NCBI GenBank assembly: GCA_018241025.1
Contig: JAFEEQ010000015.1
Span: forward strand, 124,001 to 188,000
Direction: 5' to 3'
Source: Pseudomonadota bacterium
Lineage (GTDB): Bacteria; Pseudomonadota; Alphaproteobacteria; Micropepsales; Micropepsaceae
DNA length: 64,000 nucleotides
Positions within the stretch are counted from its first letter, which is position 1. Each line of letters begins with the position of its first letter. The notes under the pieces were generated by a model, which was not told the DNA's origin, did no database searches, and worked only from the letters and a program-made list of their open reading frames with translations. A program made the position numbers and the translations under genes. Of this stretch, positions 34,356 to 43,647 are shown piece after piece.

Positions 34356-35495
34356 TCAGGCGCCATACATCTTTTTGAGGATCACGCTGCCCGCCGAATA
34401 GCCCGCGCCGAACGAACAGAGCAGGCCGATATCGCCGGCTTTGAGATCGCTGCTGTATTTGTGGAATGCGATGACGGAGCCTGCGGAACTCGTGTTCGCA
34501 TATTCGTCGAGAATGTTCGGCGCCTCGCCGGGATTCGGTTCGCGGCCGAGCACGCGCTTGGCGATCAGGTCGTTCATTCCGACATTGGCCTGGTGCAGCC
34601 AGAGACGCTTCAGTGCCGCCGGTGCGATGCCGTTCTGCTCGAGATGCGAAACGATGAGTTCGGCCACCATCGGCACGACTTCGCGAAACACCTTGCGACC
34701 TTCCTGCACAAAGAGCTTGTCCGGCGCGCCGGCCGTCTCTGGCGCGGTGCGGTTGAGAAAGCCGAAATTGTTGCGGATGTTGTTTGAGAATTTGGTCTTC
34801 AGCCGTGTCGCGACGATCTCCCACGAATTGCGCCCGACGGCGGTTTCGGCACGCTCGACAACGAACGCGGTGGCGACGTCACCGAAGATGAAATGGCTGT
34901 CGCGGTCGCGGAAGTTCAGATGACCGGTGCAGATTTCCGGATTGCACACCAGGATCGCGCGGGCATGACCGTTGGCCACCATATCGGCCGCAGCCTGCAA
35001 CGCGAAGGTCGCCGAAGAGCAGGCGACGTTCATGTCGAAACCGAAGCCGTCGATGCCGAGCGCGTCCTGGACCTCGACCGCCATTGCGGGATAGGCGCGC
35101 TGGAGGTTCGAGCAGCCGACGAGCACGCCGTCGATATCCGCGGCGGTCCGGTCTGAGGCCTTCATGGCATCGCGCGCGGCGGTGACGGCCATCTCGGCAA
35201 GGATCGCCGGTTCCTCATTCGGCCGTTCCGGCAAGCGGGGGCACATCACCTCGGGATCGAGGATGCCCGCCTTGTCCATCACATAGCGTGCCTTGATGCC
35301 CGAAGCCTTGACGATGAACTCGGCGGAGGACTCGACCAGTGCCGTCTTTGTGCCGGCCGCGATGGCGTCCGCATTGGCGGCGTTGGTGTTGCGGACGTAG
35401 GTGTTGAAGGCCGTCACCAGCTCTTCGTTGGAGATCGAATAGGGCGGCGTATAGAGGCCGGTCCCGCTTACGGCTAACGCTGTCACGCGAGCCAT
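34356..35495 (-). CDS. FabH-like beta-ketoacyl-ACP synthase III
   Basis: 379 residues from ATG 35495 (MARVTALAVSGTGLYTPPYS). The condensing-enzyme triad is present: C159 in NVACSSATFAL, histidine in WLHQANVGM and asparagine in EYANTSSAGS. The C terminus GLLCSFGAGYSAGSVIL is standard. It is about 50 residues longer than typical FabH because of an N-terminal insertion (NTYVRNTNAANADAIAAG), and belongs to a subgroup of KAS III proteins used in other condensations. The open frame runs up to 36860 across the histidine kinase gene, but that extension is an artefact. Confidence 0.88.
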   Translation of the reverse strand: MARVTALAVSGTGLYTPPYSISNEELVTAFNTYVRNTNAANADAIAAGTKTALVESSAEFIVKASGIKARYVMDKAGILDPEVMCPRLPERPNEEPAILAEMAVTAARDAMKASDRTAADIDGVLVGCSNLQRAYPAMAVEVQDALGIDGFGFDMNVACSSATFALQAAADMVANGHARAILVCNPEICTGHLNFRDRDSHFIFGDVATAFVVERAETAVGRNSWEIVATRLKTKFSNNIRNNFGFLNRTAPETAGAPDKLFVQEGRKVFREVVPMVAELIVSHLEQNGIAPAALKRLWLHQANVGMNDLIAKRVLGREPNPGEAPNILDEYANTSSAGSVIAFHKYSSDLKAGDIGLLCSFGAGYSAGSVILKKMYGA

Positions 35496-35621
35496 CCCTT
35501 TGAATTTCTTGGGGTGGAAGCTGGCGCAGGGCCCGAACAAAGGCAAGCTATTCACCAAACGATAAACTCTGCATTCAGACATTCCCCCTAATCTGGGTAG
35601 CGATATTTTGGGGGCCGGTCC

Positions 35622-36962
35622 TTGGATCTGGCGGCACAAGTCTTTGCGCCTGCGCGTAACGGGCAGTCGGGATTCATCCTGGCCGCCCTCGTTATCGGCG
35701 TGATCCTTTCGCAGGCTGCGTCCGCTTTGCCGTCCAGCGAAGCGGTGGCAGGCCTGTGCGTTGTGCTGACCTGTGGCGCATTGGTATTCGGGATGAAGCG
35801 GATCGCCGACCGGGCCGATCCAAGGCTGAAAGCCGGCGACGCCAGCTATCGGGCCTTTTTCGATCATGCCATCGAGGGCATTTTCCGGACCACGCCGGAG
35901 GGCCGCTATATCGACGCCAATCCCGCCCTGGCTCGGATCTACGGCTATAGCAGCCCGTCTCACCTCATCCTCGGCCTGACGGATATCGGCGACCAGCTCT
36001 ATGTCGATCCGCGCCGGCGTCAGGAATTCCAGCGCCTGATGCAAGCGAACGACCAGGTCAGCCGGTTCGAGTCCGAAATCCGCCGCCGTGACGGATCGAC
36101 GATCTGGATCGCGGAAAATGCCCGCGCGGTGCGCGACTGGAGCGGCAGGATCGTCTGCTACGAGGGCATGGTCGAAGACGTCACCGCCCGTTATGCGGCA
36201 CAGATGGCGATGCGCAAGGCGCTGAAGGAAGCCGAGGAAGCCAACCGCGCCAAGAGCGCCTTCCTGGCGGCCATGAGCCATGAGCTGAAAACGCCGCTCA
36301 ACGCCGTGCTCGGATTTTCCGAAATCATGGCCGGTGAAATGCTCGGCCCGATCAGCCCGCCGTCCTATCGCGGCTACGCAGTCGACATCCACGCCAGCGG
36401 CACGAGGCTGCTCAGCATTATCAGCGACATTCTCGATGTCGCGCGATTGTCCGGCGGCGCAATCACCTTGAACGCCCAGCCGCTCGCACCGGCGGATCTG
36501 GCCGAGAGCGCACTGGCCCTGGCACGCCAGGCAACCCGCGACGAGCGCGAGGTGCTGGTCGATGTGCCGCTGACCCTGCCGGATATCGACGCCGATCCGC
36601 AGCGCTTGCGCCAGTGTCTCGCCAACATCATCAGCAACGCCCTCAAATTCACGGACTCGAGCGGACAGGTGTCCGTTCACGCCTGGATCGAAAGATCGGG
36701 CGGTGTGAGCTTTTCGGTTCGCGACCAGGGCATCGGCATGGCGCCGGAGAAGATCGCCGCGGCGCTCGAGCCGTTCCGCCAGCTCGATGGCAGCCTTGCC
36801 CGCAAATTCGAGGGTACGGGACTTGGCCTCTCCATTGCCAAGTCGCTCGCCGAGCTGCATGGCGGTACGCTGACGGTCGAGAGTTCCGTTGGCCTCGGCA
36901 CCACCGTCACCGTCGCATTGCCGCCGGCCCGGACCTGTCCGCGCGAAGCGCTGGCGAGCTGA
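35622..36962 (+). CDS. PAS-domain sensor histidine kinase (orphan)
   Basis: 446 residues from TTG 35622, with a GGGGG ribosome site. Two membrane segments lie at about 17-35 and 41-58. A PAS domain follows (about 74-190: RAFFDHAIEGIFRTTPEGRY). Then comes a HisKA domain with H220 in MSHELKTPLNAVLGFSEIM, and a HATPase with NIISNALKFT, DQGIGM and GTGLGLSIAKSLAELHGG. It lacks a receiver domain, and no response regulator gene is nearby, so its partner is elsewhere. The signal is unknown. It is divergent from the FabH-like gene and is followed by queC 24 bases later. Confidence 0.92.
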   Translation: MDLAAQVFAPARNGQSGFILAALVIGVILSQAASALPSSEAVAGLCVVLTCGALVFGMKRIADRADPRLKAGDASYRAFFDHAIEGIFRTTPEGRYIDANPALARIYGYSSPSHLILGLTDIGDQLYVDPRRRQEFQRLMQANDQVSRFESEIRRRDGSTIWIAENARAVRDWSGRIVCYEGMVEDVTARYAAQMAMRKALKEAEEANRAKSAFLAAMSHELKTPLNAVLGFSEIMAGEMLGPISPPSYRGYAVDIHASGTRLLSIISDILDVARLSGGAITLNAQPLAPADLAESALALARQATRDEREVLVDVPLTLPDIDADPQRLRQCLANIISNALKFTDSSGQVSVHAWIERSGGVSFSVRDQGIGMAPEKIAAALEPFRQLDGSLARKFEGTGLGLSIAKSLAELHGGTLTVESSVGLGTTVTVALPPARTCPREALAS

Positions 36963-36986
36963 GGCGCGGGGCGCTAAAAGCCCCGC

Positions 36987-37676
36987 ATGACCGGCACATC
37001 CGCACTCGTTCTTTTTTCCGGCGGCCAGGATTCGACCACCTGTCTTGCCTGGGCCCTTTCACGCTTCGACCGCGTCGAAACCGTCGGCTTCGACTATGGC
37101 CAGCGCCATCGGGTCGAACTCGATGCGCGTCCTGCGCTGCTGGCCGCGATCAAGGCCATGCGTTGGAAGGGCACTCTTGGGTCCGATTGCGTGCTGCCCA
37201 TCGATCTGTTCCGCGCCATCGGCGGCACGGCGCTTACCGACGACGTCGCGATCGCGATGGCGGCGGACGGACTGCCCACCACCTTCGTGCCGGCGCGCAA
37301 TCTGATCTTTCTGAATGCGGCGGCGGCACTTGGCTATCGCCGCGGTATTTCCGATCTGGTCGGCGGCATGTGCGAGACGGATTTTTCGGGCTATCCCGAT
37401 TGCCGCGACGAGACCATCCAGGCGACGGCAAAGGCGCTTTCGCTCGGACTGGCGCGCGAGACGCGGATCCATACGCCGCTGATGTGGATCGACAAGGCTG
37501 CGACCTGGAAGCTGGCGGAGGATCTCGGCGGAAAGGCGCTGGTCGATCTCATCATCGGCGGAACGGTCACCTGCTACAATGGCGATCTCACGCCGCATGA
37601 TTGGGGCAGGGGGTGCGGGACGTGTCCGTCGTGCGACCTGCGCGCCAAGGGCTACGACGGATACCGCGCGGCATGA
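36987..37676 (+). CDS. queC: 7-cyano-7-deazaguanine synthase
   Basis: 229 residues, an ATP-dependent enzyme that makes preQ0 from 7-carboxy-7-deazaguanine in queuosine tRNA-modification synthesis. The PP-loop ATP site [16 protein letters not shown] is at about 9-24. The zinc site is in [16 protein letters not shown] and the C-terminal [17 protein letters not shown] is at 36987. Its TGA overlaps the ATG of queE, so the two enzymes of consecutive steps are coupled. Confidence 0.97.
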   Translation: MTGTSALVLFSGGQDSTTCLAWALSRFDRVETVGFDYGQRHRVELDARPALLAAIKAMRWKGTLGSDCVLPIDLFRAIGGTALTDDVAIAMAADGLPTTFVPARNLIFLNAAAALGYRRGISDLVGGMCETDFSGYPDCRDETIQATAKALSLGLARETRIHTPLMWIDKAATWKLAEDLGGKALVDLIIGGTVTCYNGDLTPHDWGRGCGTCPSCDLRAKGYDGYRAA

Positions 37677-38302
37677 CCTATTCGGTCAAAGAAATCTACT
37701 ACACGCTCCAGGGCGAAGGCGCGCAAACGGGACGCGCGGCGGTGTTCCTTCGCTTCGCCGGCTGCAATCTCTGGACCGGTCTCGAGCGCGATCGTAGCCG
37801 TGCGGTCTGCCAGTTCTGCGACACCGACTTCGTCGGCACCGACGGACCGGGCGGCGGCAAGTTCCAAAGCGCGGAAGCGCTGGCCGAAGCCGTCGCATCG
37901 CAATGGCCCGGCGGAGCTAGGCCCTATGTGGTGTGCACAGGGGGCGAGCCGCTGTTGCAGCTCGATGAGGCGGCCATTGCCGCACTTCATGCCAAGGGTT
38001 TCGAGGTCGGCATCGAAACCAACGGCACGCAATCGGCACCCTCCGGCATCGACTGGATTTGTGTGAGTCCCAAGGGCGGCGCCGAGCTGGTTCTGAAGCG
38101 GGGAAACGAACTGAAACTGATCTATCCGCAGGCGGGCGCAGAACCGGAGCGCTATGACGCGCTCGGCTTCGACCATTTTTTCCTCCAGCCGATGGACGAT
38201 GCGACTCGTGCGGCCAATATCAATGCTGCGATCGACTATTGCCTCGCCCACCCGAAGTGGCGGTTGAGCCTTCAGACCCACAAATTAACCGGTATTCGCT
38301 GA
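37673..38302 (+). CDS. queE: 7-carboxy-7-deazaguanine synthase (radical SAM)
   Basis: 209 residues. This radical SAM enzyme makes 7-carboxy-7-deazaguanine, the substrate of QueC. Its cysteine motif is of the CX14CX2C type ([11 protein letters not shown], then CQFCDTDF), the variant with a long loop found in one QueE subgroup. [13 protein letters not shown] and [12 protein letters not shown] are other conserved stretches, and the C terminus [12 protein letters not shown] is typical. The ATG overlaps the queC stop (ATGA). QueD and QueF are not in the window. Confidence 0.96.
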   Translation: MTYSVKEIYYTLQGEGAQTGRAAVFLRFAGCNLWTGLERDRSRAVCQFCDTDFVGTDGPGGGKFQSAEALAEAVASQWPGGARPYVVCTGGEPLLQLDEAAIAALHAKGFEVGIETNGTQSAPSGIDWICVSPKGGAELVLKRGNELKLIYPQAGAEPERYDALGFDHFFLQPMDDATRAANINAAIDYCLAHPKWRLSLQTHKLTGIR

Positions 38303-38351
38303 GCTTTCGGGCAAGATTGAAGGCCATTCGCGAAGTGAATATTGTCCTGGC

Positions 38352-39488
38352 ATGATCAAGCAGGGGGCGATGGCATTTGCCTGGTTCTGTGCCGGGCTGG
38401 CAGTGGCGAGTGTGCCGGCTGAGGCGTCGCCCTACTCGGATTTCAATGCCGGTATCGCGCTACGCAACTCCGGGGAGTGCCGTGAAGCGATTGCGCGGTT
38501 CAGTTCGGCGCTGGCCGTGCCTGGATTGCTCGATGATCTGCGTCCCGTTGCGTTTCATGCCCGGGGCGCCTGCCATGCCGAATTGAATGAGTATCCGGCG
38601 GCGCTCGACGATTTCGGCGACAGCCTCAAGCTCGATCCCAACGACTACGACACGCTGGCAGATCGTGCGAGCGTCCTTATCGAATTGAAGCGCTATGACG
38701 AGGCCGAAGCCGATTTGCGGAAGCTTCAGAATATCCGCCCCGATTTGACCCCAGGATACGCCATGCTGGGCGCGATGTACGAAGCGCTCGGGAAATACCA
38801 TCAGGCAATTGAACAGTTCAGCGTTCCGATCGACAACGAAACCAACCCTGCGGCAGGCTATGCGCTTCGCGCTCACGCCTATCTGTCATATGGCCGTACA
38901 CGCGACGCGCTCGACGATGCTGAAGATCTCGTCAAGCTCAAACCAGATTCGCGCGCCGCGCTCAGACTTCGTGCCTGGGTCTACGAGCTGCGCGGCGATT
39001 ACGACGACGCAATGCGCGACTTCGATGCCCTGATCCGCGGCACGCCGTCGAGCCCGGATTTGTGGCGCAGCAAGGCGCTGCTCTACTGGAAGATGAAGCG
39101 CTATGATGATGCCGCGGGCATTCTGGCGACTCTCGATCCGTCGGACGGCTACAATGTGCTGTGGCTGGCCATCGTTCGGGCGGCCGGCGGCAAACTGTCA
39201 TCCGAGCCCGCTCCGCAAAAGATCGATCCGAAGAAATGGCCTGGACCGTTAAACGTGCTCTATCAGGGGCACGGGACGCCAGAGAGCGTGCGGGCTGCAA
39301 TTACTGCCGACGGTCCCGACTACAGCGAACGTGACGAATGCGAGGGGGCGTTCTACGTCGGCGAGTGGCACCTGATGCACAACGAAGTCGCTTTGGCGCG
39401 GCCGTTGTTGAAGAAGGCGGCAACCACTTGTGTCGTGGACTATGTGGAACGGAGCGCCGCCGAAGTGCAGCTGGAACAGATTGAATGA
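38352..39488 (+). CDS. TPR-repeat periplasmic protein
   Basis: 378 residues from ATG 38352 with a signal peptide (GAMAFAWFCAGLAVASVPAE, cleavage near EA-SPY). About six tetratricopeptide units follow (DFNAGIALRNSGECREAIAR, YPAALDDFGDSLKLDPNDYD, RYDEAEADLRKLQNIRPDLT, KYHQAIEQFSVPIDNE and others). Two cysteines in the C-terminal part (DECEGAFYVGEW, ATTCVVDYVERSA) are spaced as in TPR proteins of the same kind next to proteases. The stop overlaps the start of the retropepsin-like gene (ATGA), which implies a functional pair. Exact role unknown. Confidence 0.8.
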   Translation: MIKQGAMAFAWFCAGLAVASVPAEASPYSDFNAGIALRNSGECREAIARFSSALAVPGLLDDLRPVAFHARGACHAELNEYPAALDDFGDSLKLDPNDYDTLADRASVLIELKRYDEAEADLRKLQNIRPDLTPGYAMLGAMYEALGKYHQAIEQFSVPIDNETNPAAGYALRAHAYLSYGRTRDALDDAEDLVKLKPDSRAALRLRAWVYELRGDYDDAMRDFDALIRGTPSSPDLWRSKALLYWKMKRYDDAAGILATLDPSDGYNVLWLAIVRAAGGKLSSEPAPQKIDPKKWPGPLNVLYQGHGTPESVRAAITADGPDYSERDECEGAFYVGEWHLMHNEVALARPLLKKAATTCVVDYVERSAAEVQLEQIE

Positions 39489-40501
39489 AATTCCGGAGAT
39501 TTCTATCGGTCGTATTCTTCTCGCTGACGGCAGCAAGCGCCGTGGCGGACGTGATGCCCGCATCATCGGACGAATCGGAGGTGAAGGGCGAAAGCCGGGC
39601 ATCCCAGCCGCCCACCGATGCCGCGCCGACGCCGCCGGCGGAGAAGCCGGATGAGAACTGCACGCTCGGCGAGATCGCCGTCCTCAAGATGCACACCGAG
39701 CTAAGCGGGCTTGTCACGGTGCCCGTTACCATCGATGGCGTCGAGGGTCGGTGGATGGTCGACACCGGCAATGTGACCAGCATGGTCTCGGACACCTTTG
39801 CGACACGAGAGGGCCTTAGACGACTAAAAACTTCAGGCGGGACATTTCTGGGCGGAATCGCTACGACTGAGGTGGCGATTGCACGCTCGGTGGATTTTGC
39901 CGGTCAGCATATCTACAAGCCGCCGCTCTTCATCGTTCCCGAGTCCATTGCCGACAACGATACGCTCGGTATTCTTTCTCCTGACATCCTGCGCCACTTC
40001 GATGTTGATTTCGATTTTGCCGCTGGTCAAATGCATCTATTCTCGCCCCAGCACTGCCCCGGAAAGGTCGTGTACTGGACCAACGGCGGGTATGCGCGGA
40101 TCCCGATATCCATGGACGAAGAAGGGCACCCGACGGCCGCGATCGATCTCGACGGCAAGGAACTGACCGCCATCATCGATACTGGCTCACAGAACTCGGT
40201 CATGCCCCTGGACCTGGCAAAGCGGCTCTTTCACATCGGTGCGAAGGATACGGCGCTGAAATCGCTCGGCGTGAAGCTGGTCAACGGGACGAAACCGATG
40301 GTGGCCTATCGATATCCGTTCAAACAGCTGACTCTGGGTGCCATTCAGGTCGGAAATCCAGATATCACGATCGTGGAAGAAAGCGGTCTCGGCGATCAGA
40401 CACCTCAGTTGGTCCTGGGTATCGAGACGCTGCGGCAACTTCATCTGTACATCGCCTATCGCGAAGGTGCGATGTACGTGACTCCCGCGGAGGCGCGTTA
40501 G
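39485..40501 (+). CDS. retropepsin-like aspartic protease with two DTG domains in one chain
   Basis: 338 residues from ATG 39485, which overlaps the stop of the TPR gene. Signal peptide MKFRRFLSVVFFSLTAASAV, then a low-complexity proline-rich linker (about 30-55). Two copies of the retropepsin-type catalytic motif follow: VDTGN (D93) and IDTGS (D232), each with the expected flanking strands (GRWMVDTGNVTSMV and LTAIIDTGSQNSVM) and later LGILSPDILRHF and LVLGIETLRQLHLY. The two halves could make a single-chain aspartic protease like pepsin. Substrate is unknown. It converges on the sulfatase gene with a 4-base overlap. Confidence 0.85.
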   Translation: MKFRRFLSVVFFSLTAASAVADVMPASSDESEVKGESRASQPPTDAAPTPPAEKPDENCTLGEIAVLKMHTELSGLVTVPVTIDGVEGRWMVDTGNVTSMVSDTFATREGLRRLKTSGGTFLGGIATTEVAIARSVDFAGQHIYKPPLFIVPESIADNDTLGILSPDILRHFDVDFDFAAGQMHLFSPQHCPGKVVYWTNGGYARIPISMDEEGHPTAAIDLDGKELTAIIDTGSQNSVMPLDLAKRLFHIGAKDTALKSLGVKLVNGTKPMVAYRYPFKQLTLGAIQVGNPDITIVEESGLGDQTPQLVLGIETLRQLHLYIAYREGAMYVTPAEAR

Positions 40502-42030
40502 ACCGGCGCCACCGTGGGCATGCGCCGTGTCTCGCTCCTGGGCGTGCTGGCGCGCAGATCGTTGAGTAGGTCCTTCTTCATCGCCGCGGCCGAAGGATCG
40601 TTCCACAGATTGCGCCACTGCTTCGGATCGTTGCGCATGTCGTAGAGCTCGCCTTCGTCGCCTTCGTAGAGCGAAGTCTTGCCGTAGGCGGTGATGGTCC
40701 AGCCGTCGCGGTAGAGCGAGCGCAGCGAGACCGAGATGTCCTCGAACTGCGAATCCCATTCTGTGAAGACGGCTTCACGCCCGCCGGCCTGGGCGGCGGT
40801 CTGGGGCAGGGCGCTCCCTTCCATCCAGTCGGGTTTGGCGAGGCCGGCGATCTCGCAGAAGGTCGGCGCAAAATCGACCTGCCCGACGGGGGCTTCGAAG
40901 CTCGCCGGTGCGACTTTGGCATTCGGCGCCGGGCGCCAGATCAGCGGCAGCCGCATAAGGCTGTCGACATGGTGCGGGCCTTTGAACAGCAGGCCGAAAT
41001 CGCCCTGGAATTCGCCATGGTCGGTCGAGAAAATCACATCGGTGTCGCCGTCCCAGCCGCGGGCCACGATCGCACCCATAACTTTGCCGACCGCTTCGTC
41101 GATCAGCTCGTTCTTGATGTGGGTCATCGCATCGATTTCGCGCAGCTGGTCGGTGGTCAGCGTGTTCGGAATCCATTTCGGGGGTGCTTCGAAACAGGTC
41201 ATGCGCTTGCCGGTCCACCAGTCGTGCCAGTGGTGCGGCTTGTCTTTCAGGATCGCGTCGATCTTCTCGAGCGAGCCCGGATAGCCGGCGGGCACCGGAA
41301 GATCGCGCCAATTGTGACGCCCGAGCTCGCTCTCCGGCGGATCCCAGGGATGATGCGGGTCCGGGAAGCTCATCCACACGAACCAGTCTTCATTGGGGTC
41401 GAGGGAATTCAGATAAGCAACGGTGCGCTCGGCCACCCAGTCGGTGTGATAAAGCCCGCGCGGCGTCGGATTGTGCTTGACCTGGACCGCGCCGGTGTCG
41501 CCTTCGCCGAAGGAGTTCTGGAACAGGTCCGGTCCGAGCACGGGATAGAAATTGTCGAGCTGCTCGGGATGGTTCTTCATCAGCCATTGCGCGTAGTGCA
41601 GCGGCCCGCGTGCGCCATGCGCCGCCAGCTCCATGTGGTCGAAGCCGCGATGCGGACCGAACTCACCGATGCGGCCCATGCGGTTCTCGTAGAACTTGAG
41701 CGCGATATCGAGGAAGGGCTCGAAATGCGCCTTGCCGATGAGGGCTGTGCGATAGTTCTTCTTCTCCTTCAGCAGACGCGCCACTGAAGGCGCTTCTTCG
41801 GGCAGTGGCACGCCGTTCATCCAGACGCCATGGGTGGTGACGTATTGCCCGGTGATCATCGTCGCCCGCGCCGGCATGCAGACGACATTCTGGGCGTGGC
41901 AGCGCGTATAGTTGATGCCGGCCTTCGCCAGCGCGTCGATGTTCGGCGTGCGCGCGATCTTCTGTCCGTTCGCGCCGATAGCGTCGAAGCGCATCTGATC
42001 GGTGGTGATGAAGAGGATTTTGCGGCCCAT
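40498..42030 (-). CDS. sulfatase-family hydrolase
   Basis: 510 residues from ATG 42030. The alkaline-phosphatase-superfamily sulfatase core is clear: N-terminal FITTDQMRFDAIGANG, then C51 in VVCMPARATMITG (the C-x-P-x-R site that is converted to formylglycine), and STDHGEFQGDFGLLFKG, which holds metal ligands. There is no signal peptide, so it is probably cytoplasmic, unlike many sulfatases. It could also be a phosphonate monoester hydrolase, which has the same motif. No maturase (FGE) is visible in the window. Confidence 0.88.
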   Translation of the reverse strand: MGRKILFITTDQMRFDAIGANGQKIARTPNIDALAKAGINYTRCHAQNVVCMPARATMITGQYVTTHGVWMNGVPLPEEAPSVARLLKEKKNYRTALIGKAHFEPFLDIALKFYENRMGRIGEFGPHRGFDHMELAAHGARGPLHYAQWLMKNHPEQLDNFYPVLGPDLFQNSFGEGDTGAVQVKHNPTPRGLYHTDWVAERTVAYLNSLDPNEDWFVWMSFPDPHHPWDPPESELGRHNWRDLPVPAGYPGSLEKIDAILKDKPHHWHDWWTGKRMTCFEAPPKWIPNTLTTDQLREIDAMTHIKNELIDEAVGKVMGAIVARGWDGDTDVIFSTDHGEFQGDFGLLFKGPHHVDSLMRLPLIWRPAPNAKVAPASFEAPVGQVDFAPTFCEIAGLAKPDWMEGSALPQTAAQAGGREAVFTEWDSQFEDISVSLRSLYRDGWTITAYGKTSLYEGDEGELYDMRNDPKQWRNLWNDPSAAAMKKDLLNDLRASTPRSETRRMPTVAPV

Positions 42031-42084
42031 GTGCTGCCCCGGATGTGAGGGCGGGACCGTAATCGCCGTTCCGGTTATGTCAAA

Positions 42085-42678
42085 TCAGAACCGGCTGACT
42101 ATCTTGTCCATGTCGGGCCGGACACGCTCTTCGAGTGGGGCACCGGGATGGCCGATGTAGACGTAGCCAGCGATCCGCTCGCCGGGCTTCAATCCGAAAC
42201 GCTCCTTGACCAGCGTGTTGAACGCGCACCATTCGGTCAGCCAATTGGCAACGAAACCCATCGCGTGCGCGGCGATCAGCATGGTCTGGCACACCGCGCC
42301 TGCCGAAAGCTCCTGCTCCCAGACGGGAAACGGAATCTGCTCGCGCACCCGGCTGACCACGGCGACGACCACAGGCGCGCGCAGGAAGCGGCCGCGCTCC
42401 ATCTGAAGTCGTTCCTCGCCGCACTGCGGTTCGCTTTCGAGAAGCGATTGGGCAAGGACAGCTCCGGCGCGCTCGCGTGCCTCGCCTTCGAATATGATGA
42501 AGCGCCAGGGGAACAGCTTGCCGTGGTCGGGCACGCGGGCCGCGGCGGTGAGAATGGTCTGGAGCTGGTCGGGCGAGGGTCCCGGACCCGTCATGGCCTT
42601 GGCCGAGCCCGAGCGGCGGGTGAGCAGCAGATCGAGCGTGCTCGATGTCCGGTTCAGGGCTGGGGTTGCGGAATCCAT
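42085..42678 (-). CDS. nitroreductase-family protein
   Basis: 197 residues from ATG 42678 with an AGG ribosome site about 9 bases upstream. The FMN-binding pattern RRSGSAKAMTGPGPSPDQLQ, the segment AARVPDHGKLFPWRFIIFEG and LSAGAVCQTMLIAAHAMGFV are those of small nitroreductases of the RutE/HadB-like type. Such flavoproteins use NAD(P)H to reduce nitro compounds or quinones, or enal-type metabolites; the physiological role is undetermined. The longer frame from 42723 is not supported. Confidence 0.86.
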   Translation of the reverse strand: MDSATPALNRTSSTLDLLLTRRSGSAKAMTGPGPSPDQLQTILTAAARVPDHGKLFPWRFIIFEGEARERAGAVLAQSLLESEPQCGEERLQMERGRFLRAPVVVAVVSRVREQIPFPVWEQELSAGAVCQTMLIAAHAMGFVANWLTEWCAFNTLVKERFGLKPGERIAGYVYIGHPGAPLEERVRPDMDKIVSRF

Positions 42679-42831
42679 CGCAGGCCTATGTTGGTTTGTG
42701 GGGTTGCCGGGGCGTCCGGACACCCTATCTAAACGGAACGGGGTGGGGCTGCGACCCCGTCCACGGTTTCATGCGTTGTTTTGTCAGGGGCGGGCTGTCG
42801 CTGCTATAAGGCGGCCCATAGGAGCAAGAAA

Positions 42832-43647
42832 ATGGCCGTCACCCGCGAGAAAGTCGCGACCTGCGACCCCATCTGGTCCGCCTTGCGCGAGCAGGCCGAG
42901 GCCATGGCCGTGCGCGAGCCCGCGCTCGCCAGCTTCGTTCATGCCACCGTGCTGAAGCACGACCGGCTGGAACAGGCGCTGAGCTACCACCTCGCCAAGA
43001 AGATCGGCAGCGAGGACCTCTCGCCCATGATGGCGCGCGAGATTTTCCAGGAGGCGATGGCCGACGAACCGTCGATCGGCGTCGCCGTTCGCGCCGACCT
43101 GTCGGCCGTGTTCGATCGCGATCCGGCCTGCGAGGCGCATCTCGATGCCTTCCTGTTCTTCAAGGGCTTCCATGCCCTGCAGTGCTATCGCATCGCCCAT
43201 TGGCTGTGGACGCAGGATCGCCACGACATGGCGCGGTTCTTCCAGAGCCGGATTTCGGAGCTGTTCGCCGTCGACATCCATCCGGCGGCGCGTCTCGGCA
43301 AGGGCATCATGATCGACCACGGCACCGGCGTGGTGATCGGCGAAACCGCCGTGATCGAGGACGACGTCTCGATGCTGCACGGTGTGACGCTGGGCGGTAC
43401 CGGCAAGGAAAACGGCGACCGTCATCCGAAAGTGCGCCGCGGCGTCCTGCTGTCGATGGGTGCGAAGGTTCTCGGCAATATCGAGATCGGCGAGTACAGC
43501 CGCGTCGGCGCGGGCTCGGTGGTGCTGAAGCCGGTTCCGCCGGGCTGCACGGCGGTCGGCGTGCCCTCGCATCTCACCAACTGCGCCGGCGCCGACCGCC
43601 CGTCGCAGGAGATGAATCAGCTCATCGACGACGACAAGTCGGGTTGA
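42832..43647 (+). CDS. cysE: serine O-acetyltransferase
   Basis: 271 residues from ATG 42832, with an AGGAGC ribosome site. It acetylates L-serine from acetyl-CoA, the first step of cysteine synthesis. N-terminal helical domain (IWSALREQAEAMAVREPALA), then AHWLWTQDRHDMARFFQSRI and the left-handed beta-helix (GKGIMIDHGTGVVIGETAVI, GVTLGGTGKENGDRHPKVRR, GAGSVVLKPVPPGCTAVGVP). The catalytic histidine is likely the one in MIDHGTG. Cysteine feedback inhibition is expected from the C-terminal tail. The ORF upstream of 42832 is not coding. Confidence 0.96.
   Translation: MAVTREKVATCDPIWSALREQAEAMAVREPALASFVHATVLKHDRLEQALSYHLAKKIGSEDLSPMMAREIFQEAMADEPSIGVAVRADLSAVFDRDPACEAHLDAFLFFKGFHALQCYRIAHWLWTQDRHDMARFFQSRISELFAVDIHPAARLGKGIMIDHGTGVVIGETAVIEDDVSMLHGVTLGGTGKENGDRHPKVRRGVLLSMGAKVLGNIEIGEYSRVGAGSVVLKPVPPGCTAVGVPSHLTNCAGADRPSQEMNQLIDDDKSG

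Noticed and set aside
35496..36860. Upstream extension of the FabH-like frame across the histidine kinase
   Set aside because: The kinase is on the other strand with all catalytic boxes, and the extension has no condensing-enzyme residues.
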